Positions 35,148 through 47,296 of a DNA stretch of 64,000 nucleotides are shown here, in pieces. The translations under genes and the position numbers were made by a program. The DNA is taken from the NCBI GenBank assembly GCA_025345505.1, contig JANVCC010000120.1, positions 1,636,768 through 1,700,767 of the forward strand, read 5' to 3'. This DNA is from Todiramphus chloris collaris (lineage: Eukaryota > Chordata > Aves > Coraciiformes > Alcedinidae). The notes below the pieces were generated by a model. The model had not been told where the DNA came from. It ran no database searches and worked only from the letters and a program-made list of their open reading frames with translations. Position 1 is the stretch's first letter, and each line of letters begins with the position of its first letter.

Positions 35148-37423
35148 ATCTTCACCCCAGGCTGCTGGTCCCCTCGCGTCGGGGATGAAGAAGACGGCAG
35201 GAGCTCGCTCAGCATCCCTGGCAGACGGAGCTCGCGAGCTAACAGCAAAAATACCCTTGAACGCGGCTCCGACTCTCGGTCTGGAAACGGCACCCAACGG
35301 CAGCGCTGCTGCCAAAGGGAAAGCAACAGGGAAAGCTTTCTATCATCCCACGTCAACTGCTGAGGTCTCGAATAAATACCATCTGGAGCTCTCTCGCAGA
35401 CCTGCTGCCTTTGCTTTCAGAACCAGGACCTACCTAACACACCGCGCGGCAGCTGCAAAGCTGGGCAGGCTTCCTGCGAGCCGGGAAGCCCATCGCCCTC
35501 ACCTGCAGAAAGCATCGGCTGCCTGCATCGCGCCGCGACCCGGAGGAAGGAGGTACAAATTAATTACTTGCCTGAGGCGACTTGATATTTTCCTTAAGTA
35601 GGTCAAATAAACTGTAGCAAACCACCTTGTCTTCCTCTCCTCTTAAAAAAAAAAAAAAAAGAAAATACCGAGTCGCAGGTTTAATGAACTGAGCTGCCCG
35701 ACAGAGAGAAGTCGTGCAGGTTGAGACTGCAGCTTCCCCTGGCGTGTGAGGTGTGCACAAAAGAGAGCAAAAGAAGTCAGTGTGGAGTGTGTTGACGTCC
35801 AACGTGTACAGGACCAGCCTTCCACATGGAACAGATGCAGGTTTGATGCATTAGGAATAAGACCTTGGGATTTTCACCTTTAAGCCAGGGGTGGTTCAGT
35901 GCGTGAAACAGCTCTGCTGTTCCTGTTATCCAGTCCTAGGGCCCCAGCTGGAAGAATCCAAAGGCATGATTTCATCTGCCTTGATCCTGTGTCATCACTT
36001 AACACTGGTGTTAACTGGGGATAACGTGCTGCTAAACCACAGAGGAATCCTTGGCTCTCCTTTTGCACAGAAAGACAAGAACCAACAGTCCCGGGCAATG
36101 AAGGCACCAGTGCCCATGCCATGCATGGTGTGCCTGGCTATTCTCAACCCAGATGGCGACACCTCTTTAGTCCCTGGAGATGGCTGGGCAGGCTGGCCTG
36201 GGACACTAATACCAGCAATGCTTTAAAATCGCCGCTTGGACCACGTTTCTCCAGGGACAGACCCAAGGCACGTCACGGGCAGGCAGATGTTCACCCCTGG
36301 ATGGTCATTCTGAATCTAAATGTAGAAATAATAGAAAGGAACACATCCAATTTCACAGCTGCCCAAGAGGGAGGCTGTGCTGCTGGCTCTTCCTTCAGCA
36401 GCCCAGGCTCCATGGGGAATCGCTGCAAACAAATAAAGCCGGAGCGAGACCCGGCAAAGCTGGGAACAAAACAAAAGCAGAACAAGAGATCCAGGATAAG
36501 CTGCTCTCTGCAGGATTGCTGCACGCACGCCTGTGGGATGTGCCAGGCTGCGCCAGCCCTTGCACTTGAGCTCACACTCACTCTACAGAGGAGAGGAAAT
36601 TTTCCTTGACCTGGAACTCATCCCTTGGTTTGCTGGAAATCCTATTTAACAAGCTCTTGCAAGGCTACGAACAATTCTGTGCTCTCCACTGGGAAACAGC
36701 ATTGGGAGGACCAGGAACCATCAAAAAAATGAATATGGAAAATCCTGAGTCTAAAGGAAATCACGGTATAAAAGTTTCACTCACCGGCGGGACCTGCACC
36801 AGGAGTCAGACACGGCAAGACTGCTGCATCTGAAGCCTGACTCATCTGGATCCCTGCTAAGACACCACACTCATCTGCTCACAAATCTCCCACCAGGAAC
36901 CTGGGAATCGCTTACACATGCACTTGTAATGACTCTGAAACCCTGCTTCCTGGACCTGCTGCTGGATTCTGCCCAGAAGCCACAACACACCATCCTGGCC
37001 CAGCAGGGTGAGAGCCCACCTCAGCTAAACCCCCCCTGGGTTAGAGGGGTCCCCTAAGGAGCAGCACATATCCAAAGCCATACCAGTCACCCAGCTTAGC
37101 GACGGCTGCCAGGCACCCCAGTAAAAAGGGACAGCTCAACAGTTAGTGGTCTGCTTTGGGTGCTACAGTAAAAAGGTGAAAATTCCTCGTTTCTTCTGCT
37201 TATAATTTCTTTGCAGCCCAGGGGACTTTACGCAGACCACGAGGACCTGAAAAGAATCCTGCTCTGGCCAGGTGGGCTGACCACAAACATGCTCGATTTT
37301 GCAAGGGGGGATTTCTCTGAAACGCTTTGGTATTTGGAGCACATCAACTGGGAACCCTACGTGAGGTCGCTCACCTCCCAGAAACCATGAAATACTGCAT
37401 CACCAATCAGAAAACTGAGATGA
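35148..37423. other. CpG-dense patch, then unique DNA
   Basis: About 35161-35545 is rich in CpG (CTCGCGTCGGGG, CATCGCGCCGCGACCCGG) and resembles a small CpG island. The 238-codon + frame from 34885 begins inside the CR1 and crosses this patch, so I do not accept it as a gene. The rest shows nothing recognisable. Confidence 0.5.
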
Positions 37424-37737
37424 TAAAATCACGGAATGGTAGGGGCTGGAAGGGACCAATGGAGATCTTGAGGCCGGTTCCTCTCGTCCTGTTGCTTGTT
37501 CCTTGGGAGCAGAGCCCAATCCCCCCGACTCCAACCTCCTGTCAGGAGCTGTCAGAGCCAGAAGGTCTCCCTTCCTGGGTTCCAGTTTGTGCCCACTGCC
37601 CCTCATCCTCTCCCAGGGCAGCACTGACAAGAGCCTGGCCCCTTCTCCCTGACCCTCACCCTGCAGAGATTTGTAACCATTCATCAGCTCCCCTCTCAGG
37701 CTTCCCTTCTCCAGGCTGAACAGCCCCAGAGATGATT
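37424..37737 (-). mobile_element. Mosaic CR1 LINE (two subfamilies joined)
   Basis: Minus strand. The first ~40 bp match the 5015-type 3' end. Then 37468-37570 matches the 59021-type element (TTCCTTGGGAGCAGAGCCCA, TCAGGAGCTGTCAGAGCCAG). Then 37571-37737 is again 5015-type (GAGATTTGTAACCATTCATC). The last two parts cover overlapping positions of the CR1 consensus. Confidence 0.85.
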
Positions 37738-38029
37738 GTTTGCACTTCATCAGCAATTGCAGAGCTTGTTTTAACTTCCATCCCAGCATGGGCATCGCTA
37801 ACATCCCTACGGCGTACTGGGGGAGTGAAAAGGAATGGCAAGGAAGAAAAAACCCAGATGACCAGTAACACAAACACCATTGATTTATCAGAAGCAGCAC
37901 CGCTGGTTTTAATCAAAGCAGTGAAGAGTTAGTGCTTTGGCACACTAGTTAATCACAATCAACAACTGCTTGTAACATCACTGGCTGCCTAGAAAAATCC
38001 TCTCCAAACCCACCACGGGTCGTAGAATC
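37738..38029. other. Unique DNA, nothing recognised
   Basis: No gene or repeat recognised. Confidence 0.5.
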
Positions 38030-38098
38030 ATAGAAGAGTTTGGGCTGGAAGAGACCTTCAAGATTATCAAGTTCAACCTTACTCCTAGCCCTGCCCAA
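38030..38098 (-). mobile_element. CR1 LINE 3'-end fragment
   Basis: Minus-strand tail-proximal ~69 bp: AGAATCATAGAAGAGTTTGG through CAACCTTACTCCTAGCCCTG, same subfamily as 21327. Confidence 0.9.
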
Positions 38099-40510
38099 AA
38101 GCCCTATCTTCTTCCCTCAGTGAAGACTACCATAAGAGCATCCTCTCAGGCAGCTTATGCCATTTCGAGTCACACCAGGATCACGTTTGGGTTTCAACCA
38201 CAGAACTTTGTCCCTCCCAAACAGCCAGTGCCAGCATTTTCGGCAGGGCACTCTCTCACAGCAATTCCTGGTTTCCTCACACATCCTCAGAACAACTTCT
38301 GTACAAACTGCTGTGGCTTCAAGCTTTTGGAAAGCCTCAGGTCGAGTCACAACCATACACATAAACCAGCACTTTTTTTTTTGGTTTGTTATTTTTTCTG
38401 GGAAAGCACAAAAGCACCGAGATCTAATGATATTTTTTGAACCAAATCCTCTTCCCATTCCTGAAGACCTCATCTGACCTTTGCTAACAGTTCCCAAACT
38501 AAGCTCACCTTCAGCTGCAATACGAAATAGTTGTTAGGAAATTAAATAGGAATGAAAAGATGACCTTATAAATCATTTCCTACAGGACTCAACGCTGGGA
38601 AATGCTGCATTTTACAAAGTAGTAAAAAGTGTCCTTTGCATGAGCAGCTGCACTTCACATTGATGTTTAATTAAAAAACATCTGGGATGAGAAGTGGCTG
38701 CTTATCAAGAGCTAATAACTACATTTCCTACTACCCTACGGAGTGCTCCATCAGTGGGGCAATCATACCTACAAATATATAGGGACACATCATACATATA
38801 TAGTTAAATATATATATATATGGCTTTGCAAAATGGCATTTTCCAGGGAGGAGTCCATCCCCATGCAGGGCTCTCAGGCAACGAAACAAGGCTTTAAATA
38901 AATGGCATTATAAAACATCTGTCTGTTCTATACCAAGACCATCCAAGCTCCCCAGGCCTGCTGAAGCATCAGGCAGAGAGGGTCCGGAGGCAGCCGAACA
39001 CCTTCCTCCTGCTCCTGCTCTCGGAAGGTACCCGAGCATCCTCCCACCTCCTTACCAAGCCACCCGGGCAATAAACCCCATGCTGGAAATGAAGAAATGA
39101 GGAGCAAAGGCTAGAAATACAGCGGGAGGGAGGCAGGAGAATGGGCTGCATTTCAGGTCAAATCCAGGGCTATGCGACTCAGAGGACGGGGGAAATTCCC
39201 GGGGTCTGGCGGAAATTCCCAGGGTCCGGGCGGCTCTGTGTCCACGTTTGGCACGGCAGCTGAACCGAGGGGCTGGGGGTTCTGTCCCCCCTGCTCAGCA
39301 CAGCCCCCGAGGGTTTCCTCCACAACCTCATTACCACCTTACATTTCTCTACACTTACCAGCTTAAGCCTCTTATCTTCCACATGCTCTGAGTCTATGCA
39401 AATAGCACTAATAAAAGCAAAGGATTCTCATTATACCACAAATCTCTTCTCAGAGCACTGGCTGTGGCCTTTTTTTCCCCTCTAAGCACCAGGAAACAGC
39501 CCAGGAAGACAAAGCAGCACAGCCTCAGAGGACAAAAGAAACGCCGAGACCAGCTAAGATGTATCAAGTAGAGCCTTTTATTCGCCTCCTCCAAGGCCGG
39601 CAGCTCCATCCCTCCAAGTTCAAGTTCACATTCAGAGGGATTCCCAGAAGCCAGCTTTTGCTGCCTGTCTTGGGGCGAACACCTCCCCACTCCTACGCTT
39701 TAACTTTCCGATCTGAACAACGAGGAAAAAAAAAAGCAATCAAGCAAGAGCAGACTACAGACCCCTAAGTGCCAAGGGGATGGATTTTTCTCCCTGCCCT
39801 TCCCGCTACCCGCTGTGCGTGGCAGCTACAGAGCTTGGCATCCACCACTCTGACACCTCAGCCTCGCATCTGCTTTCTGCAGGGCTCTTTCTGCCCTTTA
39901 ACCCGTGTGCTACCCCCTCCACCTTTGATCGAGCATCTGGCGAGGTTTCAGGACAATTTATGTACTAGGGTTGTATTCCAGTGCTGAGCAGATGGAGAAT
40001 AAAGGAACGTCAACCCGCGGAAAAGGGAGGGGACTGGGAATCCAACCCCGAGTTCTCTTCCCAGTTGTGAACCAGCGGATGCGGCAACTTTCCTCAGCCT
40101 CCTCCTCTCCTCTGTAGGTGTCTGTGATGGCAGGGCCATGGGCTGTGCACACAGGATGTCGAACGCACGGAGATCTTCGGAAAAGATGATGTCACACCAA
40201 GCCAAAAATGTTCTTTTCTCTCTTCCTGCTTATCTGCTACAAGCAGTATCGTCCCGCAGGCTTTTGACTCTCTTCTATTCCCCCAGTATTTTCACAGCTC
40301 CTGGCCTGAACTTTGCTACCTCAGAGGAGCAGTGATTTAACAGCATACCTGCTACCTCCAAACCCTGCAGGGACAGGTCAGGCTCTACCTTTAGCACAAG
40401 AAACACAAGGAAGGGGAAAAAAGAGGGAACAGCAAGCACAGAGAAATAAACCAAGCAAACAGCCTTGCAAGCATCCAGCTTTATCCTGGGAGCTGCTCCA
40501 GTAACACAGA
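38099..40510. other. Unique DNA with TA run and NF-kB-like pair
   Basis: (TA)n at about 38806-38822, and a 20-bp duplicated unit with NF-kB-like sites at 39190-39230. No gene recognised. Confidence 0.5.
39190..39220. promoter_or_regulatory. Tandem pair of NF-kB-like sites
   Basis: GGGAAATTCCC at 39190-39200 and GGAAATTCCC at 39211-39220 (reverse complement GGGAATTTCC). Both fit the GGGRNNYYCC consensus. They lie in two copies of a 20-bp direct repeat (39191-39210, 39211-39230), about two helical turns apart. Binding is inferred from sequence only. Confidence 0.4.
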
Positions 40511-40565
40511 GAGAATCATCGAATCGCAGAGTCCTTCTGATTGGAAGAGACCTTTCAAAATACTT
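40511..40565 (-). mobile_element. Degraded CR1 LINE tail
   Basis: AGAATCATCGAATCGCAGAG followed by TTGGAAGAGACCTTTCAA resembles a decayed CR1 3' end. The rest of the element is missing. Confidence 0.5.
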
Positions 40566-43500
40566 AATTGCTGGCTAATAGAGCCTAAAAGACACAAACC
40601 TGCCTCTTCCCCAGGGTATCGATACCCCGCGCTCCGCAGCGGCTTCAGGGTCAGACGTTCACCACGCTCCCCGCCCATCAATCAGCATTGTGATAATCAG
40701 ATAATGACAGCCTACAAATAACCACCTAAGCTGGTTCTCAGTAAAGTTTTGCACAGATTAAAAAGGACGTAACGGCTCCCCGTCAATTCAAGAGGCCAGC
40801 AGGGATTTGCGAGCTGCTGCGCCGGTCCCTTCCCTGGCTGCTGCAGCCTGAAGCTCCGTGTGCGCTAGGGGAAGGGGGCAGGGAGGGGAGATGGCTGGGG
40901 GGGGATGGCAGCACACCAGGGACCCTCCACAGCCGAGCATCCCGAGACCTGCTCCTCCAGCACCAGCCCGGGATGCTCAGGGCAGTGGTGACGGCAGCAG
41001 AGCCCCTCCAGAGAGGAGTCATGGGCTGACCCAGTCAACCTGGCATGCCAAGTGGCTCCTGCTCCCTCGTTCGTTTGCAGCCACCCTGTACAGATCTCAC
41101 GCTGAAGCCCCCAGCCCGGCAGCAACGTCACCATCTGCAAGCGGCAGAGCCCGGGCAGGGAGCAGCCAGGTCACCGTGCCGCTCATTGCAAAAGCCACTT
41201 CCAGCTTCCTTAAAACCAACAACGCCCAGACCAGCGTCCAGGGGATATGCAAGCCCTCTCAGCTCCAAAAGAAACCTACATTTGGTAGAGATTATTTTCC
41301 CCTTCTTCCCTCCCTTCTCGGCGCTGTCAGAGCCATCAGGTGTCCCCACGTTCACGTGAAACCTTCCAGAGCGCCCAGCCCCGGGTGTTTTACCCCCTGC
41401 CTCAGATGCAAACGGCATGAGAACCAAGTATTCCTGTTAACACCGAGGAGATTAATAGAGATCACCCCAATCTTTCAAAGCACGCCCGCATGCATATTCA
41501 TCCCGAGCTGGATAATGTGTAACACCAGCGCTGCAAAGCCCATGTCTAATCAGAAATGCCCCGTCTGAAAGCACCGAGCTGCCCTTCACACCACACCAGC
41601 CAGCATTTGCTCTCCTCCTTTTTTACCTCCCTTTCTTTCTTTTTTTTTCTTTTTTTTATTTTTTTTTAAAACACTGTGACTCTTCAAAGAGAATTTTCCA
41701 CACTTTGGACACATGCTGTGTTTAAAGGCTTGGGAAGCCTTTTTAATTTGAAAAAGGCACCACTGAAAACAGAAACACTTGAAAGGAAAAGCACTCAGGA
41801 AATATTAATACGAAAGAGGTGGGATCCATGTGTTTCCCTTTGAAAAGTTCTAATATCTGCAACCTCAAACATACCTTGATAGACAACAGCAGGTCAGCCG
41901 GGATGTATGACACGACAGTTTTGTTGGCCACAGGTTCTTTTTTGGTTTTTTTTTTCTTCCTTTTTAAGTAACCACGCAATGGTTCAAACTCTGGAGACGA
42001 CTCACAATCCATCCTTAATCAGACTGTCGTGTTTGAACAACTGATTATGCAGACTGCAAATACACAAGGATGTGTTTAATTATCCAGAATTACTGGGGGG
42101 GGNNNNNNNNNNNNNNNNNNNNNNNNNNNNNNNNNNNNNNNNNNNNNNNNNNNNNNNNNNNNNNNNNNNNNNNNNNNNNNNNNNNNNNNNNNNNNNNNNN
42201 NNGCTGCATTTTTTCACACATCATTTCTTTGTTGAAAGACTCAAAGCCAGTTTACAGGGTTGGAGGAGGCGGGACCAGCCTGGTGCCAGTGGAGACCCCT
42301 GGAGCGGAGGGGTGCCAGGGCGTATGGAAAAACTTCACCAAAGTATTAGCTTCAAAATTAAGTCTCTAAATCGAAGACAAAAGCGTCCACCTCGAAGCAC
42401 GAGATGCAGCCATCTGTGCTCGTCTGAAATAATTTTGAGGTAAAAATGCCAGAATTTGTGACATCCTGGAATTAGGTTGAGTGAGCCCAGGGAAGACAGA
42501 AGGCACATCCTTGGGCTCACAGCCAGGATTTTGCATAATGTTTGACCTCCGTGACTACAAGAAACCCAAGCCTTGTCCTTGGCTCCTTTGCTGGTCAGCT
42601 CAACCAAAACTTGGCACCTTTGCTGGCAACACGAGGCCAGTTCCCCCAGACCTCAGTGCTTTGGAGATGCCTGGATGTCTTCTGCTCCAGGACCAGACCA
42701 AACCTGACACTGCTCAGTCTGGGAGATGCAACAAGATGACAGAGCCAAGGCAGAGCCCACGTGGTTGCTCCACTACACGTGTCCCAGCCTGCTTTGAGGA
42801 AGAGCTGGGGGGAGAAGAAAGAGGGAGGGGGAAAAAGGAAACTTCAGTCATTCACAGTTCCCTTCTAGAGTCAAAATGCCACTCCAGTGAACGACAGGTC
42901 ACGCAGGACTTTCAAGGCTGAACTGCTTCTGTAACTCAAGTATCTCCCTGCTGCCTTTCTCGTGCATTTACACCCTGAAATGCTATTCCCAACACATGTC
43001 AACAGTTTCTCAATATTGCTGAAACCACAAATTTACACCAGCTATTTTCTCAGATTCCTCCAGCGCCCTTCCAGCCGAACACAAAACACCTACCGCCTGG
43101 TGAGCCTCGCGCCGAGGAACAATGAAGGATTCCTCCCCAGCACGCTGCAAAGGACAAATCCCACGTCTCACGCTGCCTCAGAAAGCCACAATCACTCACA
43201 TTGTCATCAGGAAAGGCGGCGTGCCTTCAGCTTCCGAAATCACGCCACGCTCTCTGTATTGCATCCCATTAGCCCCGAGATAATAAATAATGACAACGCA
43301 CGGCACTGCCACAGCGCTGCTATTCTTGGACCACAGAGCGCTCCACGAACGCACGCAACCACCGCTCAGTGCCATTTGGCAAGGGGAGAAACTCATGGAG
43401 AGCTTCAGTTCTTCTCCTCCTGGAGTCCTACAGAGAGTGAAGCGCTGGAAAGCTGTTCCTCTAACGCGGTTCTGGGGTGTGTTTAAGTGCAGAAAAGCCA

Positions 43501-44892
43501 AAGGTGGAGTGAACGGCTCAGCTGAGGCCGGCTGAATAGAAGGTGTGAAAGCTTCTCTCTCTCCCCTGTTTCATTTGCCACTTTGCACCCAGCCAAAGGC
43601 AGCAGTGGCTGTGGTTTGAAAGATCTTCTGCGAGCATTCCACGCTTCTGAGAGCCACCATCCACACCACGAGTACCCAAATAGAACAAACCCAGCCAGCA
43701 GAGCTGCAGGGGCTGCATCTCCTCCTCATGAGCCTGGACAGTGCTGCCATGACGGGAAATACTAGTGAACAAAGGTGCACGAGAAGTATTCTGCCAGGGT
43801 CCATACCCAGAGAGGACTCCCTGACTGAAAATTAAACCCTTTGCTGAGTACTGAGATCCAAGCAACAGCTCATCAAGCAGCTGAAAAATTACAGCCTTAA
43901 ATGTCACCAGAATGTACCTCCAAAAACATACCCAGAGAGAAAAGTGATGCCTAAGTCAAGAGGTGATGTCAAGTGATGCGTAACTCAAATTCCTGATGCT
44001 TTAGACTAAGCAGCCTTTCTACAGCTGAGCTTCCCCATCCCCACGGTGGAACAGAGACTGACACCAAAGCAAACAAACTGCAAGGATACACAGGATTAAA
44101 AAGGCAATAAGATTCCCAAAACAAACGGGGATGTGCTATGTCCAGAGACAGAGATCTCCTCTCTCGGGCGAAACATCTAGACGCAAGTTGGTCTGTAGAA
44201 GATCAGGAGAACTCGCCGTGCCCAGCTCTGGGAGAGGACTTCCCAGATGTATCATGTGCTGGGCAATTATTAACTTTATGCCAACTCAAGAACAGGTAAC
44301 ACTCGCACACACATAAGCACTGGCCTTGGCAGGAATACTCTTGGCAATTTAAGCAAGCACGGAGAATGCTTAAAGGTCTGGCAGGGAAAATAACCACCCA
44401 AAATCTCATCTATCCCTACATTGGAGGGGGGGATAAAGTGAAGCCCGTAAGGCAAAAAAGCTCAGCAGCTAAAGCACCGTTTGAATTAATGGCACAGAAT
44501 GGAGAACGTCTCCAGTGGTTGAACGAGCAGCCTGGGCTTAATATTATAGGCTGTGCAATTTATTTTTAAGCCAATAAAGAAAAACAAATCTGCTGCCCAA
44601 ATAAACCAGAACTCGTTTAGACAGCGAACAGCAGCAGCTCAAGCTGACAAAATTGGAGCTAAATCTGAGGCACATCGAGCAACGCAAGCAACCCCCACCC
44701 CGTTTCCTGTCATTTGGAGGATGTGACAGGGAGCTGCCATCCCAGCTGCATCCCCGGGCTCTGTCCTGGGCTGTGTGACAAGGACGATGCCCAACAAGGC
44801 TGTGGTCTGGGCAGGAGAAGGTTTTGAGCTGCAGAACAGCACGTGGTCCTCTCCCACCGCGAAGCACAGGAGCAATGTACAGCACAGGAGCT
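40566..44892. other. Long unique stretch, nothing recognised
   Basis: 4.3 kb with a T-rich tract (41631-41668), the assembly gap at 42103 and an imperfect 29-bp tandem pair at 43942-43999. The open frames (for example 40858-41568 +) have no family resemblance and compete with others on the opposite strand. Confidence 0.45.
42103..42202. other. Assembly gap (100 N)
   Basis: Exactly 100 N, a common placeholder for a gap of unknown size. It follows an 8-G run at the left edge. Frames translated as X across it are meaningless. Confidence 0.99.
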
Positions 44893-45338
44893 GACCTGTT
44901 GGAGAGGGTCCAGAGGAGGCCACAAAGATGATCAGAGGGTTGGAGCTCATCTCCTATGAAGACAGGCTGAGAGAGTTGGGGTTGTTCACTCTGGAGAAGA
45001 GAAGGCTCCGGGGAGACCTTATTGCAGCCTTCCAGTATCTGAAGGGGACCTGCAAGAAAGCTGGGGAGGGACTTTTACAAGGGCTTGTAGTGACAGGACA
45101 AGGGGTGATGGCTTCAAATTGGAAGAGGGGAGATTTAGGGTAGAAATTAGAAAGTTCTTCGCCTCTGAGGGTGGTGAGACACTGGAGCAGGTTGCCCAGG
45201 GAAGTTGTGGATGCTCCATCACTGGAAGTGTTCAAGACCAGGTCGGATGGAACTTTGAGCAACCTGCCCATGGCAGGGGGATTGGAACTAGATGAACTTT
45301 AAGGTTCTCCAACCCAAACCATCCTATGACTCTGTGAT
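44893..45338 (+). mobile_element. CR1 LINE, ~445 bp, 3' end present
   Basis: Plus strand. Opens with [14 protein letters not shown] sequence, then [20 protein letters not shown] (44971-45030) and the 3' end CATCCTATGACTCTGTGAT. Same subfamily as 51325-51835 (GACAGGACAAGGGGTGATGG). Confidence 0.95.
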
Positions 45339-47296
45339 TACAGGGGTTGCTTATTCTCCATTAAATGGTCTGTCATCAAGAACTGAAGAGCCCATCCCAG
45401 CCAAAATCCAACAGCTCAGTTTGTTCACACCAGAACGCATCCATCCTCCACATGCTGATTGGATTCAGACACCCACAGGCAGCCCATTGTAATTCTATTT
45501 GATATTTTTGCAAGAGTTGGGCAGGGTTTAATTAACCAACTCGGCACAATCTGGAATAAACAAGCCAAACTGTGAGAGAGCAACTCCAGGGCAGGCGGCA
45601 CGTACCGAGCCGAAGAGCTGGTGAGAGCATCTGGCACCAAGACTTTAACATAAAACTTCTAAAGGAGTGAAGCTTCAGCCAGAAAAGTTTCCTTCAAAAA
45701 AAAAAAAAAAAAAGTCAGAAATAGATTAAGGGCAAGTCCAGGAAGAGCAGAATCTCATCTAAAAAAGGCTTTGCAGAAATGGAAAGATCTGCTAAACGCT
45801 TGTTGTAGCCTTGGACCTTATTTTCAGTGGTTTCAGGGTATTTTCCAGCTTTGAGAGGCTTGCTGGGTTTTGCTCTGTATAAAGTGACAGAACACTCTCA
45901 AATGTGAATGAACTGCACAAAAGCTTCTCTCGACACGTAAGAAAGTTGGTGTGGGGATGGGTTTCCTTTGGATTTCTTTAAAAGTGCACTTCTTCCACTT
46001 TTAGATGAAAAAGGCAATAACATCAACATGCAGTTTCCTTGCAGTAGACGCCCAAATGATGCACAGACCACCTCCATGGGTTCATTTCTTCTTCGGACAG
46101 TGCTGGATACAGGCAGGTGGCTGTTCCCCAATACAAAAATCTTCCCATTTACCTGAAGGCTAAAGCACTTCATGGAGCTGTTCTTTCTTCCTCTGTTCAC
46201 GGACATCTCTCTTACAGTGAAGAATTATTTTACTAGGCAGAAGATTTTTCCATCAGATCTTGAGCACTGGCAATTTGGGCAGAGCTAATTCTACCTGCAA
46301 GGGTGTTTTGGAGGAAGGGGTCTCATCTCCAACCTCTCAGATTTATGCTGCCCTTTGATGCTTCTGTTGTTCAGAACGACCACAAGCAGAGATTCCATTT
46401 CCAACACAGTTGGCTTTCAAGGACCCGTATCAAGACCGTGATTTTGCAGAGAAGCTGAGGACAGGACCAGAGTGATGGGGTGCAACCTCTCCTTTTGCAT
46501 CAGCTGGAGCTTTTTGCCTTGTCCTGCTATTGCTTTCAGACAGGGAAAATTCATCAAAACGCTGGAGTATTTAAAAGTCTTCCATCTTCTTCAATCTATG
46601 TGGAAGGAGCCACCCAATTCAAATGAACCCAGTGCCTGAAGAGACCTTGTTTCCTATTTACCCTCCTGAGAAATGCTGCTCAGCAATATGTCAGGGGGAC
46701 TGCTGGGGATTCCCGGTGTTTCTGCGAACAGAAGGTACACGAATTCAGCAAAGGGCGAGTCCTTCAGAACTGTTTCCTCTCCACCCAGCTCCATTTCAAG
46801 CCCCACCTGTTGGACCTGGAGCCAGCTGTTCCTCGAGCTGGGATTTCTGCAGGCTTTGTGACTTTTTCGTACCAGAGAATTCAGGATAAACAGAATAGAA
46901 ATGACTGCTCTCAGAAGACCAGCGATGGAAGAGTTCATGGCTTCTCACCTTTTCCTCATCTGCTCCAAAAGGAAAGGGAGAGAGCTCAAAATAGCAATTC
47001 TTCCCTGCCAGCCTCTCGGTCTGGATGGAAAGGAGCCGTGGAGCTGCAGCCTGGCAGCCCCCAAGGGCTGAGAGCACAAATGTTTCAAGGGCTGCAGCAC
47101 CATCGGAGCCATCTCCTGCTCCAGCTCCCCTGCAGCTTGGTGGCAAGGCAAGGTGGGATGCTCTGCGGCACTGGTAAAGGGCATCTGCTGGTGGCTGCCG
47201 TCACCTCCTGTGCCTTAAAAGCTCAGCATGGAAATGCAAGACTGAAGATGGGACAATACCACGGGCATCAGCAGGGCTGGCTCTTGGATTTTCTTT
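45339..47296. other. Unique DNA with A18 tract
   Basis: A homopolymer at 45696-45713. No gene recognised. The 230-codon frame 46810-47502 ends inside the following CR1 and its upstream part has no recognisable domain. Confidence 0.5.

Noticed and set aside
34885..35601. 238-codon open frame
   Set aside because: It starts inside a minus-strand CR1 fragment read in the wrong direction and continues through a CpG-dense block. No family resemblance.
40858..41568. 236-codon open frame
   Set aside because: GC-rich stretch with competing frames on the other strand and no recognisable motif.
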